Positions 44,663-54,511 of a stretch of DNA of 64,000 bases are shown here, piece after piece. Location: positions 186,001 to 250,000 of the forward strand of contig NZ_CP107785.1 in assembly GCF_036345915.1 (NCBI RefSeq), in the 5' to 3' direction. Position numbers and translations under genes: made by a program. Within the stretch, counting starts at the first letter, position 1. Every line of letters begins with the position of its first letter. Source of the stretch: Nocardia sp. NBC_00565 (GTDB lineage Bacteria > Actinomycetota > Actinomycetes > Mycobacteriales > Mycobacteriaceae). Under the pieces are notes generated by a model. The model had not been told where the DNA came from and made no database searches. It worked only from the letters and a program-made list of their open reading frames with translations.

Positions 44663-46954
44663 ATGACGAGTGACCTGCCCTTCGACAGCGACGACACCGA
44701 AGCTGGCGACCGTGCGGGCGATACCGCCTATCGCGTCGCCACCGGCGTCGCGCGGGTAGCGAGGGCGGGTGCGTACGTCACCGGCGGCGCCCTGATCGCC
44801 GCCAACGGCGGTACCGCGCCCGCAACCCCGGGCGGGCAACGGCTCGACAGCTGGACTTCGGCCTACACCCGCGATCCGGACGCGGACCTACCGAGCCCGG
44901 TCGTCACCTTCCCGGATCCGGACCCGAACTCGGTGCCGCCCGCGCCCATTCATTCGCCGTCGCCGACACCGCGCGATGTCGCCGTCAGCGCCCCGATCCC
45001 GGGCGCGCCGAACGTCGGTATCTACATTGGGCCTGCGCCGCAGCAGCACATGCCGCAACGGTGGCAGGACGGTGCGTACGGCAACGGGTACCAGCCCGGA
45101 CTCGGGCTCGAGAGCGAACAGTCCGGATTCGATCTGCACAGCGAGACGCCGCAGTCGGGCCTCGATCTCGGCACCGGCCACCCGTCCGGCGGCTTCGGTG
45201 GCCTGCCCGGACTCGACTTGGGGCAGGGCGGTTTCGGGTTGCCCGGACACGGCCTCGGCCAGGACGGGCACGGTTTCAGCCTGCCCGGCCCGAACGGTTT
45301 CCTCGCGCCCGGTTCCAATCCCTTTGCTCTGCCCCGCATTCCGGTGTCCGGGACGGTCAGCGACACCGCGCTCAGCGAGCCGCTGAGCAGCGACGCCGAC
45401 AGCGAAGACAGTGATGCGGGCGCGGGCACCAGCGTTCCGTTCTTCGGCGGCAACATGTTCCACCCCGGCGCCACCGGAGGCAGCGGTGCGCTGTTCCACG
45501 GTGCTGACGCGTTCCACGGCACCGATGCGTTCCAGGGCGCCGATGCGTTCCACGATGGCGATATGTACCACGGCGTCGGCAATCCGGATGCCTTCGGCGT
45601 ATTCCTCGACGCGGAAGCCAGTTTCAGCGTGCACACCGAACTCGAGGTGGGCTTCGGCGTCGGCCCGAACGGGATGTATCTGGCCACACAGTCCAAGGTC
45701 GAGGTCAACGGCGCGTTGAAGGTCGAAGTCGGCGCGGGCCGGGTCGGTGACAATATCGACCAGTTCTCCGATTGGCTCGGCCACACGCCCGGCACCACCG
45801 GACGTTCCGGCCTGGACTATTCGGGCACATCGAGTAACACCACGGTCGGCACGCAGCCCGCGGGCGGATCCGTTCCGCAGTACTCGGCGGTCGCGCAGCC
45901 CGTCGTGGTGCAGCCCGCCCAGCCCTTCGCCGCGCCACTGCCCGCCGCGATCGCACCGGTCGTCGCACCGGTCGCGGCGGTGGCCCCCGCTATCGCGCCC
46001 GCCGCCGCCGTCGCCGCACCGGTCGCGGCCACCCCGCTGCAGACCACGATCCAGCCGGATGCCGCCAGCACCCCGGTCGCCAATGTGCTTGTCGCGCCGC
46101 CGGGTCCGTCGCCGCTGACCGCGCCCGCCGCGATGGTGCCCGCGCTGTTCGAGCCGAGGCCCGCCCCGCCCAAGCCGGTCGTCGTCGACGATTCGCATTC
46201 GACGACCACCCCGCTGACCACCACCCCGACCACCGTCACCAAGACGGTGCCGATCCCGACCGTGCCCGCCGACCACTCCAGCGGGCATCCCACCAAGACG
46301 CCCGATACGGGTATCACCAAGACGCCCGGCGCCGGTACCACCACGCTGCCCGGCACGGACGTCACCGGCACGACCAAGACGCCGGTCACCCAGGCGCCGA
46401 CCACGCACGCGCCGACGACCAACGCGCCCAGCCACACCACGTATCCGACGCCATCCGACGATGATGATGATGTGACGACGCCGAGCGCTGGCCACGGTGG
46501 TGCCACCACGCCGAGTTCCGGCCACGGCGGCGGGACCACCCCGAGCACGGTCGACGGCGGGACCACGTCCGCTCCGACGACACACACCCAGCCGTCCGCG
46601 GACATTCCGACGGCGGATAGCCCGGAGCCGACGGTATCGGTGCCGACACACTCCGCGCCGACCGGTGCGCCGACCATTGATATCGATGTGCCGACCGCAC
46701 AATCTCCGGCTCCGGTGCCGACCCAGGCTCCGGTGCCGACCCATGTGCCGGCCCCGACCATGCCGAATCCGGTGCCGATCAAGCCGCACCCGATCGCCGC
46801 CGACCTGGGCGATCCAGCCGACTTCACGCATTCGGTTTTCGAACCCGACCATTCGGCGCTGATGGCCGGTGGCCTGTCGGCCCCGCTGCTGCCCGATGCG
46901 ATCGTGGACGACGGTCATCACCTGGTGTGGGGCTTGGACATAGCCCTGATCTAG
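44663..46954 (+). CDS. Large Gly/Pro/Thr-rich protein upstream of dynamin-like gene (IniB-like position)
   Basis: A 763-residue low-complexity protein. N-terminal Asp/Glu start, one hydrophobic patch (RAGAYVTGGALIAANGG), Gly-rich segment (LGLESEQSGFDL, GLPGLDLGQGGFGLPGHGLGQ), tandem HGADAFHGTDAFQGADAFH repeats, a structured Val-rich section (SFSVHTELEVGFGVGPNG), then long Pro/Thr/Ala repeats. It resembles mycobacterial IniB in context but not in sequence. No cleavable signal is clear. Likely envelope-associated partner of the dynamin-like protein 86 bases on. Confidence 0.75.
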   Translation: MTSDLPFDSDDTEAGDRAGDTAYRVATGVARVARAGAYVTGGALIAANGGTAPATPGGQRLDSWTSAYTRDPDADLPSPVVTFPDPDPNSVPPAPIHSPSPTPRDVAVSAPIPGAPNVGIYIGPAPQQHMPQRWQDGAYGNGYQPGLGLESEQSGFDLHSETPQSGLDLGTGHPSGGFGGLPGLDLGQGGFGLPGHGLGQDGHGFSLPGPNGFLAPGSNPFALPRIPVSGTVSDTALSEPLSSDADSEDSDAGAGTSVPFFGGNMFHPGATGGSGALFHGADAFHGTDAFQGADAFHDGDMYHGVGNPDAFGVFLDAEASFSVHTELEVGFGVGPNGMYLATQSKVEVNGALKVEVGAGRVGDNIDQFSDWLGHTPGTTGRSGLDYSGTSSNTTVGTQPAGGSVPQYSAVAQPVVVQPAQPFAAPLPAAIAPVVAPVAAVAPAIAPAAAVAAPVAATPLQTTIQPDAASTPVANVLVAPPGPSPLTAPAAMVPALFEPRPAPPKPVVVDDSHSTTTPLTTTPTTVTKTVPIPTVPADHSSGHPTKTPDTGITKTPGAGTTTLPGTDVTGTTKTPVTQAPTTHAPTTNAPSHTTYPTPSDDDDDVTTPSAGHGGATTPSSGHGGGTTPSTVDGGTTSAPTTHTQPSADIPTADSPEPTVSVPTHSAPTGAPTIDIDVPTAQSPAPVPTQAPVPTHVPAPTMPNPVPIKPHPIAADLGDPADFTHSVFEPDHSALMAGGLSAPLLPDAIVDDGHHLVWGLDIALI

Positions 46955-47040
46955 GAAACCGTACGGGGGCCGCGTGCACGCGTCGCGCCGCCGCATGCCA
47001 TCGTCGAACGCGATATCCGCACGAGAGTTAGGAGGAGCGG

Positions 47041-48840
47041 TTGTCTGCCGCAGCCGGGCTGGAGGCCGCCACGGTGAAACATCCGCAGGCCATGGCGCCG
47101 GTCATCGGGATCCTCGACGAACTGCAGGAGATGACTCGCTCCGCGGGCCGGGACGACCTGGGCAGCCGACTGAATATGGTTCGAGCCAGGGTCGGTGACC
47201 CACGACTGCGCCTGGTGGTCGTCGGCGCGTCCAAGAATGGTATGAGCACCCTGGTCAACGGTTTGATCGGGACCAGCGTCAGCGCGACCGAGAGTGCGCT
47301 GAGCGTGCCCGTGATCGCGGAATACGGTCCGGAGCCGACCGCCGTGCTGGTGAAATCGCTGGGTGCGGGCCATATCGAACGGCAACCCGTCGATCCGCTG
47401 AATCCCGGACCGGCGCTGGCCGCCGATGGGGTGATCCGCGCCGAATTCACCGAGCCGAGTCCGCTGCTGGCCGAGGGTGTCGTGCTGATGGACGCGCCGG
47501 GCACCAATGGCGAGGACCACACCACCTGGTCGATGATCGCCGCCGCGGACGCCGTGCTCTATGTCGGTGACGCCAGAACCGAATTCAGTGCGGAGGAAGT
47601 CGCCTATCTCGGGCGCATCCAGCAGATATGCCCGACGGTCGTCTGCGCGCTGAACAAGATCGACCTGCATCCGTACTGGCAGCACACTCAGCAGCGCAAC
47701 CGCGAGTTGCTCGACGCGGCCGGACTCGGCTTCGCGGTGGCGCCGGTCTCGGCGCTGCTGCACCTGCAGGCGGGCAACTATCAGCGCGATATCGAATCGG
47801 GCGTGCCCCAGCTCGTCGACCATCTGCGCGACTATGTGGTGGCCAGGGCCGACAGTCTGGTCCTGGACGCCGCCGCCAACGACATTCGGCTGGTCACCGA
47901 CCATCTTGCCGTCACGCTGCGGACCGAGGCCGAGGCGCTGCGCGATCCGCGCCGCCGGGTCGAGATCACCGAACAGCTGGTGGCCGCTCGCGACCAGGCC
48001 GATCAGCTACGGCAGCGCTCGGCAAACTGGCAGGTCACCCTCGGCGACGGCAGCACCGAGTTGATGGCCGATATCGAACACGATCTGCGGCACCGGTTGC
48101 GCAGTCTGGTGCGTGACGCCGAGGCCGAGATTGCACAGACCGATCCGGCCCGGCACTGGAAGAACTTCGGCACCGATCTGGACGCGCGCATCTGCGAGGC
48201 CGTCGAAGAGAACTTCGTGATGGCGCATTACCGGGCGATGGAGCTGTCCGAACAGGTGGCCGCCAAGTTCCCCGCCGATCACCGCACCCCGCCGCTACCG
48301 GATCTACGCCTGGACAATCCAGCGGAAGTGCTCGGGCCCGTCGCATCGCTGGATCCGCTGGTCAGCGCGAAAGCCGGTGTGATGGCGCAGTTCCTGACCG
48401 TCATGCGCGGCTCCTACGGCGGTCTGCTGATGGTCGGTGTGCTCACCAGTCTGCTGAAAATGCCACTGGTGAACTGGTATTCGGCGGCCGCCGCGGTGCT
48501 GCTGGGCGCGAACGCGCTGTGGGACGACCGCAAGGCACGCAAGCAGCGCCGCCAAGCCGAGGCGAAGGTTTCGGTGGCCAGGCTGATGGACGATGTGGTC
48601 TTCCAGGTCGGCAAGGAATCGCGAAATCGGTTGCGCGCCATGCAGCGCACGCTGCGCGACCATTTCACCGATATCGCCACCGATGTGTTGCGCGCCGCCG
48701 ATGAGCGGTTGCGTGTGGCCGAGGTGGCCTATGGGAAGTACGGCGATCACCGCGAGGAGCGGATCACCGAACTCGATGTGCAGCTCGGCAGGCTGCGCGG
48801 GCTGCGTGCTGGTGCCGATAGCATCAGCGCGGCCGCGTAG
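47041..48840 (+). CDS. Dynamin-like protein of the IniA family, altered Walker A
   Basis: A 599-residue bacterial dynamin-like protein. G1 is [16 protein letters not shown], where the usual GK(S/T) lysine is Met; G3 DAPG and G4 NKID are normal. [18 protein letters not shown] and [16 protein letters not shown] match mycobacterial IniA closely, including the hydrophobic paddle region. TTG 47041 follows a strong AGGAGG. Mycobacterial IniA binds and reshapes membrane under cell-wall stress. The G1 change suggests weak or absent nucleotide hydrolysis unless another lysine substitutes. Confidence 0.88.
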   Translation: MSAAAGLEAATVKHPQAMAPVIGILDELQEMTRSAGRDDLGSRLNMVRARVGDPRLRLVVVGASKNGMSTLVNGLIGTSVSATESALSVPVIAEYGPEPTAVLVKSLGAGHIERQPVDPLNPGPALAADGVIRAEFTEPSPLLAEGVVLMDAPGTNGEDHTTWSMIAAADAVLYVGDARTEFSAEEVAYLGRIQQICPTVVCALNKIDLHPYWQHTQQRNRELLDAAGLGFAVAPVSALLHLQAGNYQRDIESGVPQLVDHLRDYVVARADSLVLDAAANDIRLVTDHLAVTLRTEAEALRDPRRRVEITEQLVAARDQADQLRQRSANWQVTLGDGSTELMADIEHDLRHRLRSLVRDAEAEIAQTDPARHWKNFGTDLDARICEAVEENFVMAHYRAMELSEQVAAKFPADHRTPPLPDLRLDNPAEVLGPVASLDPLVSAKAGVMAQFLTVMRGSYGGLLMVGVLTSLLKMPLVNWYSAAAAVLLGANALWDDRKARKQRRQAEAKVSVARLMDDVVFQVGKESRNRLRAMQRTLRDHFTDIATDVLRAADERLRVAEVAYGKYGDHREERITELDVQLGRLRGLRAGADSISAAA

Positions 48841-48902
48841 GCAGGATCCAGCGCGACCGCGTAGGCAGGACCAGCGCCGCGTAGGCAGGATCCGGCGCGG
48901 CC
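48835..48902. repeat. Three GCGTAGGCAGGA tandem units at the 3' end of the dynamin-like gene
   Basis: Units at 48835-48858 (24 bases), 48859-48878 (20 bases, four-base deletion) and 48879-48902 (24 bases) share GCGTAGGCAGGA and end near GCGCGRCC. The first unit provides the gene's TAG stop. The run separates convergent genes and stops 14 bases before the GH15 stop codon. Confidence 0.85.
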
Positions 48903-48915
48903 GCGTAATTTCCGG

Positions 48916-50904
48916 TCAGGCCGGGTGACTCGCCGGTGTGTGCGCCGGTCGGAACCCACCGGAGGTGTGGGACTGCTCGGCCCTGATCACATGTGTCACC
49001 GCGTTGATCAAGGCCAGGTGGGTGAAGGCCTGCGGGAAGTTGCCGAGGTGCCGTCCACTGCGCGAATCGATTTCCTCGGCATACAGGCGCAGCGGGCTGG
49101 CATAGCCGAGCAGTCGCTCGCACAGGTGCCGGGCCCGCTGCAGTTCACCGATCTCCACCAGTGCGGAGACCAGCCAGAACGAGCAGATGGTGAAGGTGCC
49201 CTCGGCGCCGGACAAGCCATCGTCGGTGGTCTCGGTCCGGTAGCGCAGCACCAGACCGTTCTCGGTGAGCCGGTCGGCGATCGAGAGTACGGTGGCGCGC
49301 ACCCGATGGTCGGTGGGCGGCAGGAAGCGGTTCAGCACCACCAGTAGCAGCGAGGCGTCGAGGGTGTCGCCGTCATAGGTCTGGGTGAAGACACCGTTGG
49401 CGTTCACGCCGCGGGTGAGGATATCGGCCTTGATCTGCTCGGCGATGGTGTACCACTCGGTGGCCCGCTCGTACTCGCCGTGCAGTTCGGCCAGTTTCGC
49501 GCCGCGATCCAGTGCCACCCAGCACATCACCTTCGACGAGGTGAAATGCTGTGGCTCGCCGCGGACTTCCCAGATGCCGCGGTCGGGCTCCTGCCAGTGC
49601 GCGATCGTCGCCTCGACCTGGCGCTCCAACAGTGGCCACAGCGTCTCCGGCACCTGTTGGCGGGATTTCACGTGCAGGTACACCGAGTCGAGCATGGTGC
49701 CCCAGATATCATGCTGGACCTGGTTGTAGGCGCCGTTGCCGATGCGCACGGGTTTCGCGCCGTCGTATCCGTAGAGGTGGTCCAGGGTTGATTCGGTGAT
49801 CTCGCGCTCGCCGCTGATACCGTAGAGCACTTGCAGCGGAACGGGTTCGCCGTCGTCGCCGGTGGTGGCGTCGTTCAGGAAGGCGAAGAAATCGTCGGCC
49901 TCGCGGTCCAGGCCCAGGGTGTACAGGCCCCACAGCGCGAAGCTGGAATCGCGTACCCAGGAGTAGCGGTAGTCCCAGTTGCGTTGGCCGCCTGGGGTTT
50001 CCGGCAGCGAGGTGGTGGCGGCGGCCATCAGCGCACCGGTCGGCGCGTAGGTGAGTCCCTTCAGCGTGAGTGCGCTGCGCTGTAAGTAGTTGCGCCACGG
50101 ATGATCCGGGAATTTGCCGAGGGTGATCCACTGCCGCCAGCATTCGGTGGTCTGCCACATCTTTTGGGCCGCGTCCTCGAAGGTGCGCGGTGCGGGCAGC
50201 TCCGACCAGGTCAGCGCGACGAATACCTCGTCACCCTCCTTCATCCTGGTCCGTGCGCGTGCCTGACGGCCCTCGATGCCCAGGCGCAGATCGGTGGTGA
50301 GCACCAGCGTCGGGGCCGCACTCGGGTCGACGCCGCGCACCGCCGTCGCCTCCTCGTAGACCTTGCCGGTGTACTCCCAGCGGGCCGCGGCGCGGTGGTA
50401 GTCGAACGCGGGTTCGCAGCTCATCTCCAGCTCGACCGTGCCGTTCACACACTTCACCGTGCGCAGCAGAACATGCTCGGCGTCCCAGTCCATCGGCGTG
50501 CGGCGGTGGGTCTTGCTGCGCTGATCGTTGTTGTGCCACGGCCCGAGCACCAGCGCGTCGCGCACGATCAGCCAGCCGGTATCGGTCTGCCAGGTGGTCT
50601 CCAGGATCATGCCGCCCGGCAGGTAGCGGCGCGAGGCGGGCACGTTGACCCCGTACGGGCCGATCCGAAAGTGCCCGGCGCTGCGGTCGAGCATCGCACC
50701 GAAGATGCTGGCCGAATCGGGTCGGGGCACGCACATCCACTCCACCGCGCCATTGCTGGCGATCAGGCAGGTGGTCTCGCAGTCGGACAGAAACGCGTAA
50801 TCGTCGATCGGCGGGTAGGTGGCGTGTTGCCGCCCGTCGCCCAACTGACTGAGCATCGGCAGGTCGGCTGGTTCGTCGACGGTCAGATCATCGGTAGACG
50901 CCAT
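48916..50904 (-). CDS. GH15 family trehalase/glucoamylase-like hydrolase
   Basis: A 662-residue glycoside hydrolase family 15 protein: N-terminal super-beta-sandwich ([30 protein letters not shown]) and an (alpha/alpha)6 barrel with [24 protein letters not shown] and [27 protein letters not shown], the catalytic acid segments. Mycobacterial homologues hydrolyse trehalose. Last residues are variable. ATG 50904 is the family start. Converges on the dynamin-like gene. Confidence 0.9.
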   Translation of the reverse strand: MASTDDLTVDEPADLPMLSQLGDGRQHATYPPIDDYAFLSDCETTCLIASNGAVEWMCVPRPDSASIFGAMLDRSAGHFRIGPYGVNVPASRRYLPGGMILETTWQTDTGWLIVRDALVLGPWHNNDQRSKTHRRTPMDWDAEHVLLRTVKCVNGTVELEMSCEPAFDYHRAAARWEYTGKVYEEATAVRGVDPSAAPTLVLTTDLRLGIEGRQARARTRMKEGDEVFVALTWSELPAPRTFEDAAQKMWQTTECWRQWITLGKFPDHPWRNYLQRSALTLKGLTYAPTGALMAAATTSLPETPGGQRNWDYRYSWVRDSSFALWGLYTLGLDREADDFFAFLNDATTGDDGEPVPLQVLYGISGEREITESTLDHLYGYDGAKPVRIGNGAYNQVQHDIWGTMLDSVYLHVKSRQQVPETLWPLLERQVEATIAHWQEPDRGIWEVRGEPQHFTSSKVMCWVALDRGAKLAELHGEYERATEWYTIAEQIKADILTRGVNANGVFTQTYDGDTLDASLLLVVLNRFLPPTDHRVRATVLSIADRLTENGLVLRYRTETTDDGLSGAEGTFTICSFWLVSALVEIGELQRARHLCERLLGYASPLRLYAEEIDSRSGRHLGNFPQAFTHLALINAVTHVIRAEQSHTSGGFRPAHTPASHPA

Positions 50905-51008
50905 ACTTCATCTTCGGTCCGTCGGACCATCTCGTCCACCGACCGCGCCGAACCCGGCCCTGACGGCGCGATCTCGGCGGACCGCCTCGGCAGTACTAGG
51001 CTGGGGCC

Positions 51009-51287
51009 GTGCACAGGATCGCAGGATGGTGGGACGGCTTCGAGCTGTGGGTCGCGGGATTACCGTTCATCCCGCAGTTCATCGTGGTGCTGGTCGGCAT
51101 GGTTCCCATCTGCTTCGCCATCGCCTACGTGCTGGACCGCGTGCTGCGGGTCTCGCTGCAACTGCTCGGCCGTGATAGCGACGCGTCCGCGGCACATGAG
51201 GATGTCGTAACCCCGGAACAACCCCTGATCCCGGAACCGGTCCCGCCCGTCGCGATGCGTGAGACCGCGCAGAGCGGGGCCCGTTGA
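51009..51287 (+). CDS. Small single-span membrane protein
   Basis: A 92-residue protein with two close hydrophobic segments (WVAGLPFIPQFIVVLVGMVPICFAIAYVL) and a polar C-terminal tail. GTG 51009 starts MHRIAGWWDGFELW, a conserved beginning in actinobacteria at this position. Its stop overlaps the next small gene (TGATG). Function unknown. Confidence 0.75.
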   Translation: MHRIAGWWDGFELWVAGLPFIPQFIVVLVGMVPICFAIAYVLDRVLRVSLQLLGRDSDASAAHEDVVTPEQPLIPEPVPPVAMRETAQSGAR

Positions 51288-51364
51288 TGCCGCGTTCCCG
51301 CGTTCAGCTCGCCCTTATCGCCCTGCTGGTTCTCATCGTCATCGCCTGGTTGTTCACTCGCTGA
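51287..51364 (+). CDS. 25-residue membrane microprotein
   Basis: ATG 51287 overlaps the preceding stop by one base. The product starts MPRSRVQLALIALL, is a single hydrophobic helix with a basic start and ends in Thr-Arg. Size, coupling and composition suggest a real small membrane protein, a partner of the 92-residue neighbour. Confidence 0.65.
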   Translation: MPRSRVQLALIALLVLIVIAWLFTR

Positions 51365-51433
51365 CGCAGTCAGGAGTTTGCTCCCGCACGCACGATCAAC
51401 CGAATTCGATGCGGTGCCCTCTCGCATACGGTG

Positions 51434-52567
51434 TTAGCTGCGGGACTTCCCGGGCCCCGCGATCTCGTCCATCAGCATCCTGAGCGTGAGCGAATGCTTT
51501 TCCGGTGGCAAGGCGTCCAGCGCCGCTCTGGCCAGCTTCACGCCCTCGATCCGATCACCGTCGCGAACCAGCATCAGCCCTTGATGCATGTCCAAATGGG
51601 TGCGGAACCGTGGCAACGAATCCGGTAGATCAGCTCTCGCCGCCTCTTGGGCTGCCACCGCCGTCCGTTCCTCGCCCATACGGGCGGCCAGCAACGACAG
51701 GAAGACGTTCACGCGCCACCACGGGACCGCGTAGTCGCTGGCCTGATCATCCGACCCGGACCGGTCGAACTCTCTGCGGCCGGTATCGATCAGTCCGCGA
51801 GCGGTTTCCTTATCACCTTGGATCGCGGCGGCGTGCGCCTTACCCCACAAGGCGTTGAGCCGTCCCAAGCTCGGCCGGTCACTGATCGTCAATGCTTGAT
51901 CGGCGAACCGGTGAGCGACTGGCAGCGCGGCACCTTCGTAGCCCAGTGCGATGGCCGCGCGCCCACGGACCCACACCCGGATGTCCGTGTCGTCCGAACG
52001 GTCGGCTGCCTCAGCGGCCATCGAGTACCAATTGATCGCCTTACGACCATCGCTACCAGGAAACGTCTTGGCATACAACGTCATCAAGCGTGCAGCTATG
52101 GACCACATCCGCGGCGAGTCCAATTGCTGTTGAAGCACGATCATGTCCGCTGCCAAACGACGTTGGATTTCAGCGCCCCCCGCGCTCATGTAGTCCCGGC
52201 CATACGTGACGAGCCGGTCGTCCCAGTCCTCGACGCCCGGCCGTTGCGCAGTCAGTCGAGCCGAGAACCCTTGCGCCAAGAGGTCAGACGCCACCACGGG
52301 CGCTACCGACGTCGCGGTCAGGTGGCTGAGGAATTCGCGACGGTTCACGTTCGCCTCCAATAACTCAGGGGGGCAATCCAGTACCGCCGCAAGATGACGT
52401 AACCAAAACGCTGAGGGCTCTGTGGCGTTGGACTCCCAACGCCGGGAAATGTACTCGCGGCTGATGTTGGCACCTGATGCCTTGCACAGTTCATCGGCCA
52501 GTCTTGCCTGCGACCAACCCTTCGCCAAGCGAAGTTGGCGGATCAGGTCGCCGGTTCCGCTGGTCAT
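51434..52567 (-). CDS. XRE regulator with TPR-like C-terminal domain
   Basis: A 377-residue regulator: HTH LIRQLRLAKGWSQARLADELCKASGANISREYISRWES, then NRREFLSHLTATSVAPVV, and a helical repeat domain (YSMAAEAADRSDDTDIRVWVRGRAAIALGYEG, ALWGKAHAAAIQGDKETA). This layout is common in Nocardia and Streptomyces regulators sensing small molecules or peptides. It is divergent from the small genes at 52784 on. Confidence 0.88.
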   Translation of the reverse strand: MTSGTGDLIRQLRLAKGWSQARLADELCKASGANISREYISRRWESNATEPSAFWLRHLAAVLDCPPELLEANVNRREFLSHLTATSVAPVVASDLLAQGFSARLTAQRPGVEDWDDRLVTYGRDYMSAGGAEIQRRLAADMIVLQQQLDSPRMWSIAARLMTLYAKTFPGSDGRKAINWYSMAAEAADRSDDTDIRVWVRGRAAIALGYEGAALPVAHRFADQALTISDRPSLGRLNALWGKAHAAAIQGDKETARGLIDTGRREFDRSGSDDQASDYAVPWWRVNVFLSLLAARMGEERTAVAAQEAARADLPDSLPRFRTHLDMHQGLMLVRDGDRIEGVKLARAALDALPPEKHSLTLRMLMDEIAGPGKSRS

Positions 52568-52646
52568 ACCTCGATCATTCCCGCCCTACCGTCAGGAGGA
52601 ACCCTAGTCGCTGCGGTTGGTTTAGGGCACCCGATGACGAGGACGG

Positions 52647-52781
52647 TTCGACGCGTACCCGGATCTCTCCGACGCTCGGCTGATGCTTCCGCAGCACGAG
52701 GACCTCTGGGACGTGTTGCGCGGTGACTACTGGGCCGCGCTGCTTTGTCCAACGGATTTCCCAAACCCGTGGGAGGCGTGA
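52647..52781 (+). pseudogene. Fragment of an unknown protein, 5' end lost
   Basis: In one frame, FDAYPDLSDARLMLPQHEDL then WDVLRGDYWAALLCPTDFPN runs to a stop at 52779-52781. The composition is strongly protein-like and unlike random high-GC translation. An in-frame TGA occurs just upstream; the only in-frame ATG is 52683 (32 residues). It ends three bases before the next ATG, so it may be a small real gene instead. Confidence 0.4.
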
Positions 52782-52783
52782 CG

Positions 52784-53074
52784 ATGTTGTCCGATCTCGT
52801 TCCGTCTCGTCCGCAGGAGATCGCGCCGACTGTGCGCGCGCTTCTCGCTGCCTTCAACGCAGATACCCAAGACAAACTCGACCTTGCTCCGACCGACAGT
52901 GCGCCGATATACCAGGGCGCGGACGGAGCGCTTAGACGGGTTGTGGACGGCTGGATTTCGGACTTCGACACAGAGCTGGACAAAGCCGATGCCATCACAA
53001 TCCAGCCGACCAGCGTTCGCGATATCGAAGCCGAATCGATCGATCCGGACGGACCGCGAGGGCATGCCCCCTGA
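52784..53074 (+). CDS. Hypothetical 96-residue protein, intact copy of a duplicated gene
   Basis: Starts MLSDLVPSRPQEIAPTVRAL with GGAGG seven bases before ATG 52784; ends in DIEAESIDPDGPRGHAP. Soluble, acidic, no known motif. Most of its length (from 52831) recurs at 59291 with about 94% identity, where a one-base insertion breaks the frame. Stop and the next ATG overlap (TGATG). Function unknown. Confidence 0.6.
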   Translation: MLSDLVPSRPQEIAPTVRALLAAFNADTQDKLDLAPTDSAPIYQGADGALRRVVDGWISDFDTELDKADAITIQPTSVRDIEAESIDPDGPRGHAP

Positions 53075-53286
53075 TGACTGTTTGCACAGCCGCGGCTGCG
53101 AGCACCACCTCCACCAAATCCGACACCGGAACAACGCATTTCGATACTGGCTCTGGCTCGTCAATGCTGGACCAGAGGACGTTCAAACCGGCACCCCCGG
53201 GATTCAGACGCCACCCGGGGGCGTCCGAACTACAGCGCGCCCTGCTCGGCTGGATACTGGCGGATCTTCTCGTCGGTCAGCGGTAA
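53074..53286 (+). CDS. Hypothetical small protein coupled to preceding gene
   Basis: A 70-residue ORF from the ATG that overlaps the previous stop. Thr/Ser-rich start (MTVCTAAAASTTSTKSDTG), then LQRALLGWILADLLVGQR. Coupling supports it, composition does not. In the second copy of the segment the same ATG is kept but the rest is deleted. Confidence 0.3.
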   Translation: MTVCTAAAASTTSTKSDTGTTHFDTGSGSSMLDQRTFKPAPPGFRRHPGASELQRALLGWILADLLVGQR

Positions 53287-53372
53287 CATCCAGGGCAGGC
53301 GATACGGCCCCATCGAGACCCCGTCCGAAACACGGGTTGTCACAGCCGCCGAATGCGGATAGACGGGATGAC

Positions 53373-53675
53373 ATGGGTTTACCGAATGGGCGACGTTACG
53401 CCGAGTACATCGGCCCGGTCAGCACGCGTGACCGGGTAACCGGCTTGCTGCGGGCGTTGGTGCAGGTGCTCCCGCGTCGGAGGAGACTGCATCCGCGGGA
53501 CGCTGGCGGTGGGTACCACGGTGTTCGTCGCGAGTTCGGCCGCTGGGTCCTGCGGCCGATGACCGGACCCGGCTCGCGCCGTTGGATCAGCAAGCCGCAC
53601 TATGCCACCCGCGCAATCCCTCGCAACAACCGTGAGGCAGCGATCGACTGGAGCCTCGAGGCGCTGGGAATCTGA
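53373..53675 (+). CDS. Hypothetical basic 100-residue protein
   Basis: MGLPNGRRYAEYIGPVSTRDRVTGLL then an Arg-rich centre and YATRAIPRNNREAAIDWSLEALGI. No recognised domain; the ribosome binding site is weak. It lies 36 bases before the Nudix gene in the same direction. Its final ten codons are also found in the deleted copy near 59551. Low certainty. Confidence 0.4.
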   Translation: MGLPNGRRYAEYIGPVSTRDRVTGLLRALVQVLPRRRRLHPRDAGGGYHGVRREFGRWVLRPMTGPGSRRWISKPHYATRAIPRNNREAAIDWSLEALGI

Positions 53676-53711
53676 CCTCCGACCTGCGAGAAATGCGACA
53701 TGGAGGGTTCG

Positions 53712-54128
53712 ATGAGCGTCGCGACCGAAATCCTTGCTCGCGCAATCGTTCGTGATGACGATCGCCTACTCGTTGTCCGCGAGCGTGGCAAGAGTTGGGT
53801 GTTCCTGCCAGGCGGGCATGTTGAGCCCGGCGAACCAATCGAAGCCGCGCTCGCCCGTGAACTTACCGAAGAACTCGGCACTGCCAGCAGAATCGTTGAC
53901 TTCGCCGGAGTTGTCGAGCATGGGTACACCGACGGCGGTGCCGCCCACCACGAGATCAACTTGGTTTTCAACGTAGAGCTGGATGGCAACCCGCAGAGTC
54001 AGGAAGAACATCTCGAATTCGTCTGGCTATCAATGCATCAGCTAGAGGCAACCGACCTGCGGCCACGCGCCCTGAAAGGTGTCATTGCCAGCGGCGCTCG
54101 GTCCGTCTGGCATGCGTGGAACGGCTAA
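53712..54128 (+). CDS. Nudix hydrolase
   Basis: A 138-residue Nudix protein. The Nudix box is GGHVEPGEPIEAALARELTEELG, a full match to GX5EX7REUXEEXGU. Later HEINLVFNVEL and HLEFVWLSMHQLEATDLRP are the usual outer strands. ATG 53712 is preferred to 53700 because GGAGGG lies five bases upstream. Cleaves a nucleoside diphosphate linked to X; X unknown. Confidence 0.87.
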   Translation: MSVATEILARAIVRDDDRLLVVRERGKSWVFLPGGHVEPGEPIEAALARELTEELGTASRIVDFAGVVEHGYTDGGAAHHEINLVFNVELDGNPQSQEEHLEFVWLSMHQLEATDLRPRALKGVIASGARSVWHAWNG

Positions 54129-54129
54129 C

Positions 54130-54228
54130 GGCATCCTGTACAACACGATCAGGGCACACCAAGCGCTCGGCGATCGAACGCCCAGCACGGCCTACACCGG
54201 CCTGGACCAGCGCCAAAGCGCGCGATAA
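54130..54228 (+). pseudogene. Transposase (DDE integrase core) 3' remnant
   Basis: Thirty-two codons reading LYNTIRAHQALGDRTPSTAY then TGLDQRQSAR and TAA. YN..R.HQALG.RTP..AY is the C-terminal signature of IS3/IS481-type transposases. The rest of the element is gone; it abuts the Nudix stop. Confidence 0.75.
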
Positions 54229-54511
54229 GGCGGCATTTCCGGACGTTCGTTCGGGCGGGATGCCACCTCCAGCTTCATACCTTTCGACACGTTTTATCGA
54301 CACTGCTTCGGCAGGGCTGGCCTGGCGGTTCCCTCCCGAGGGCGGATGTTCAACCTGACCAGGCTCGCGACGCTGTTCCCGCCGCACAGCACAGAAGACC
54401 GGTAACGGAATCGCCGCAGGACTGAGGGTCAGGAACGCGGCTCCTGCCCGGTTTTAGGCTGGATCGGTTGATCACACACGTACCACTTCCGGCACGAGAA
54501 GGGGCTACACG

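Noticed and set aside
53230..53313. 27-residue reverse frame MGPYRLPWMLPLTDEK...
   Set aside because: Protein-like composition but too short and without context to support a gene.
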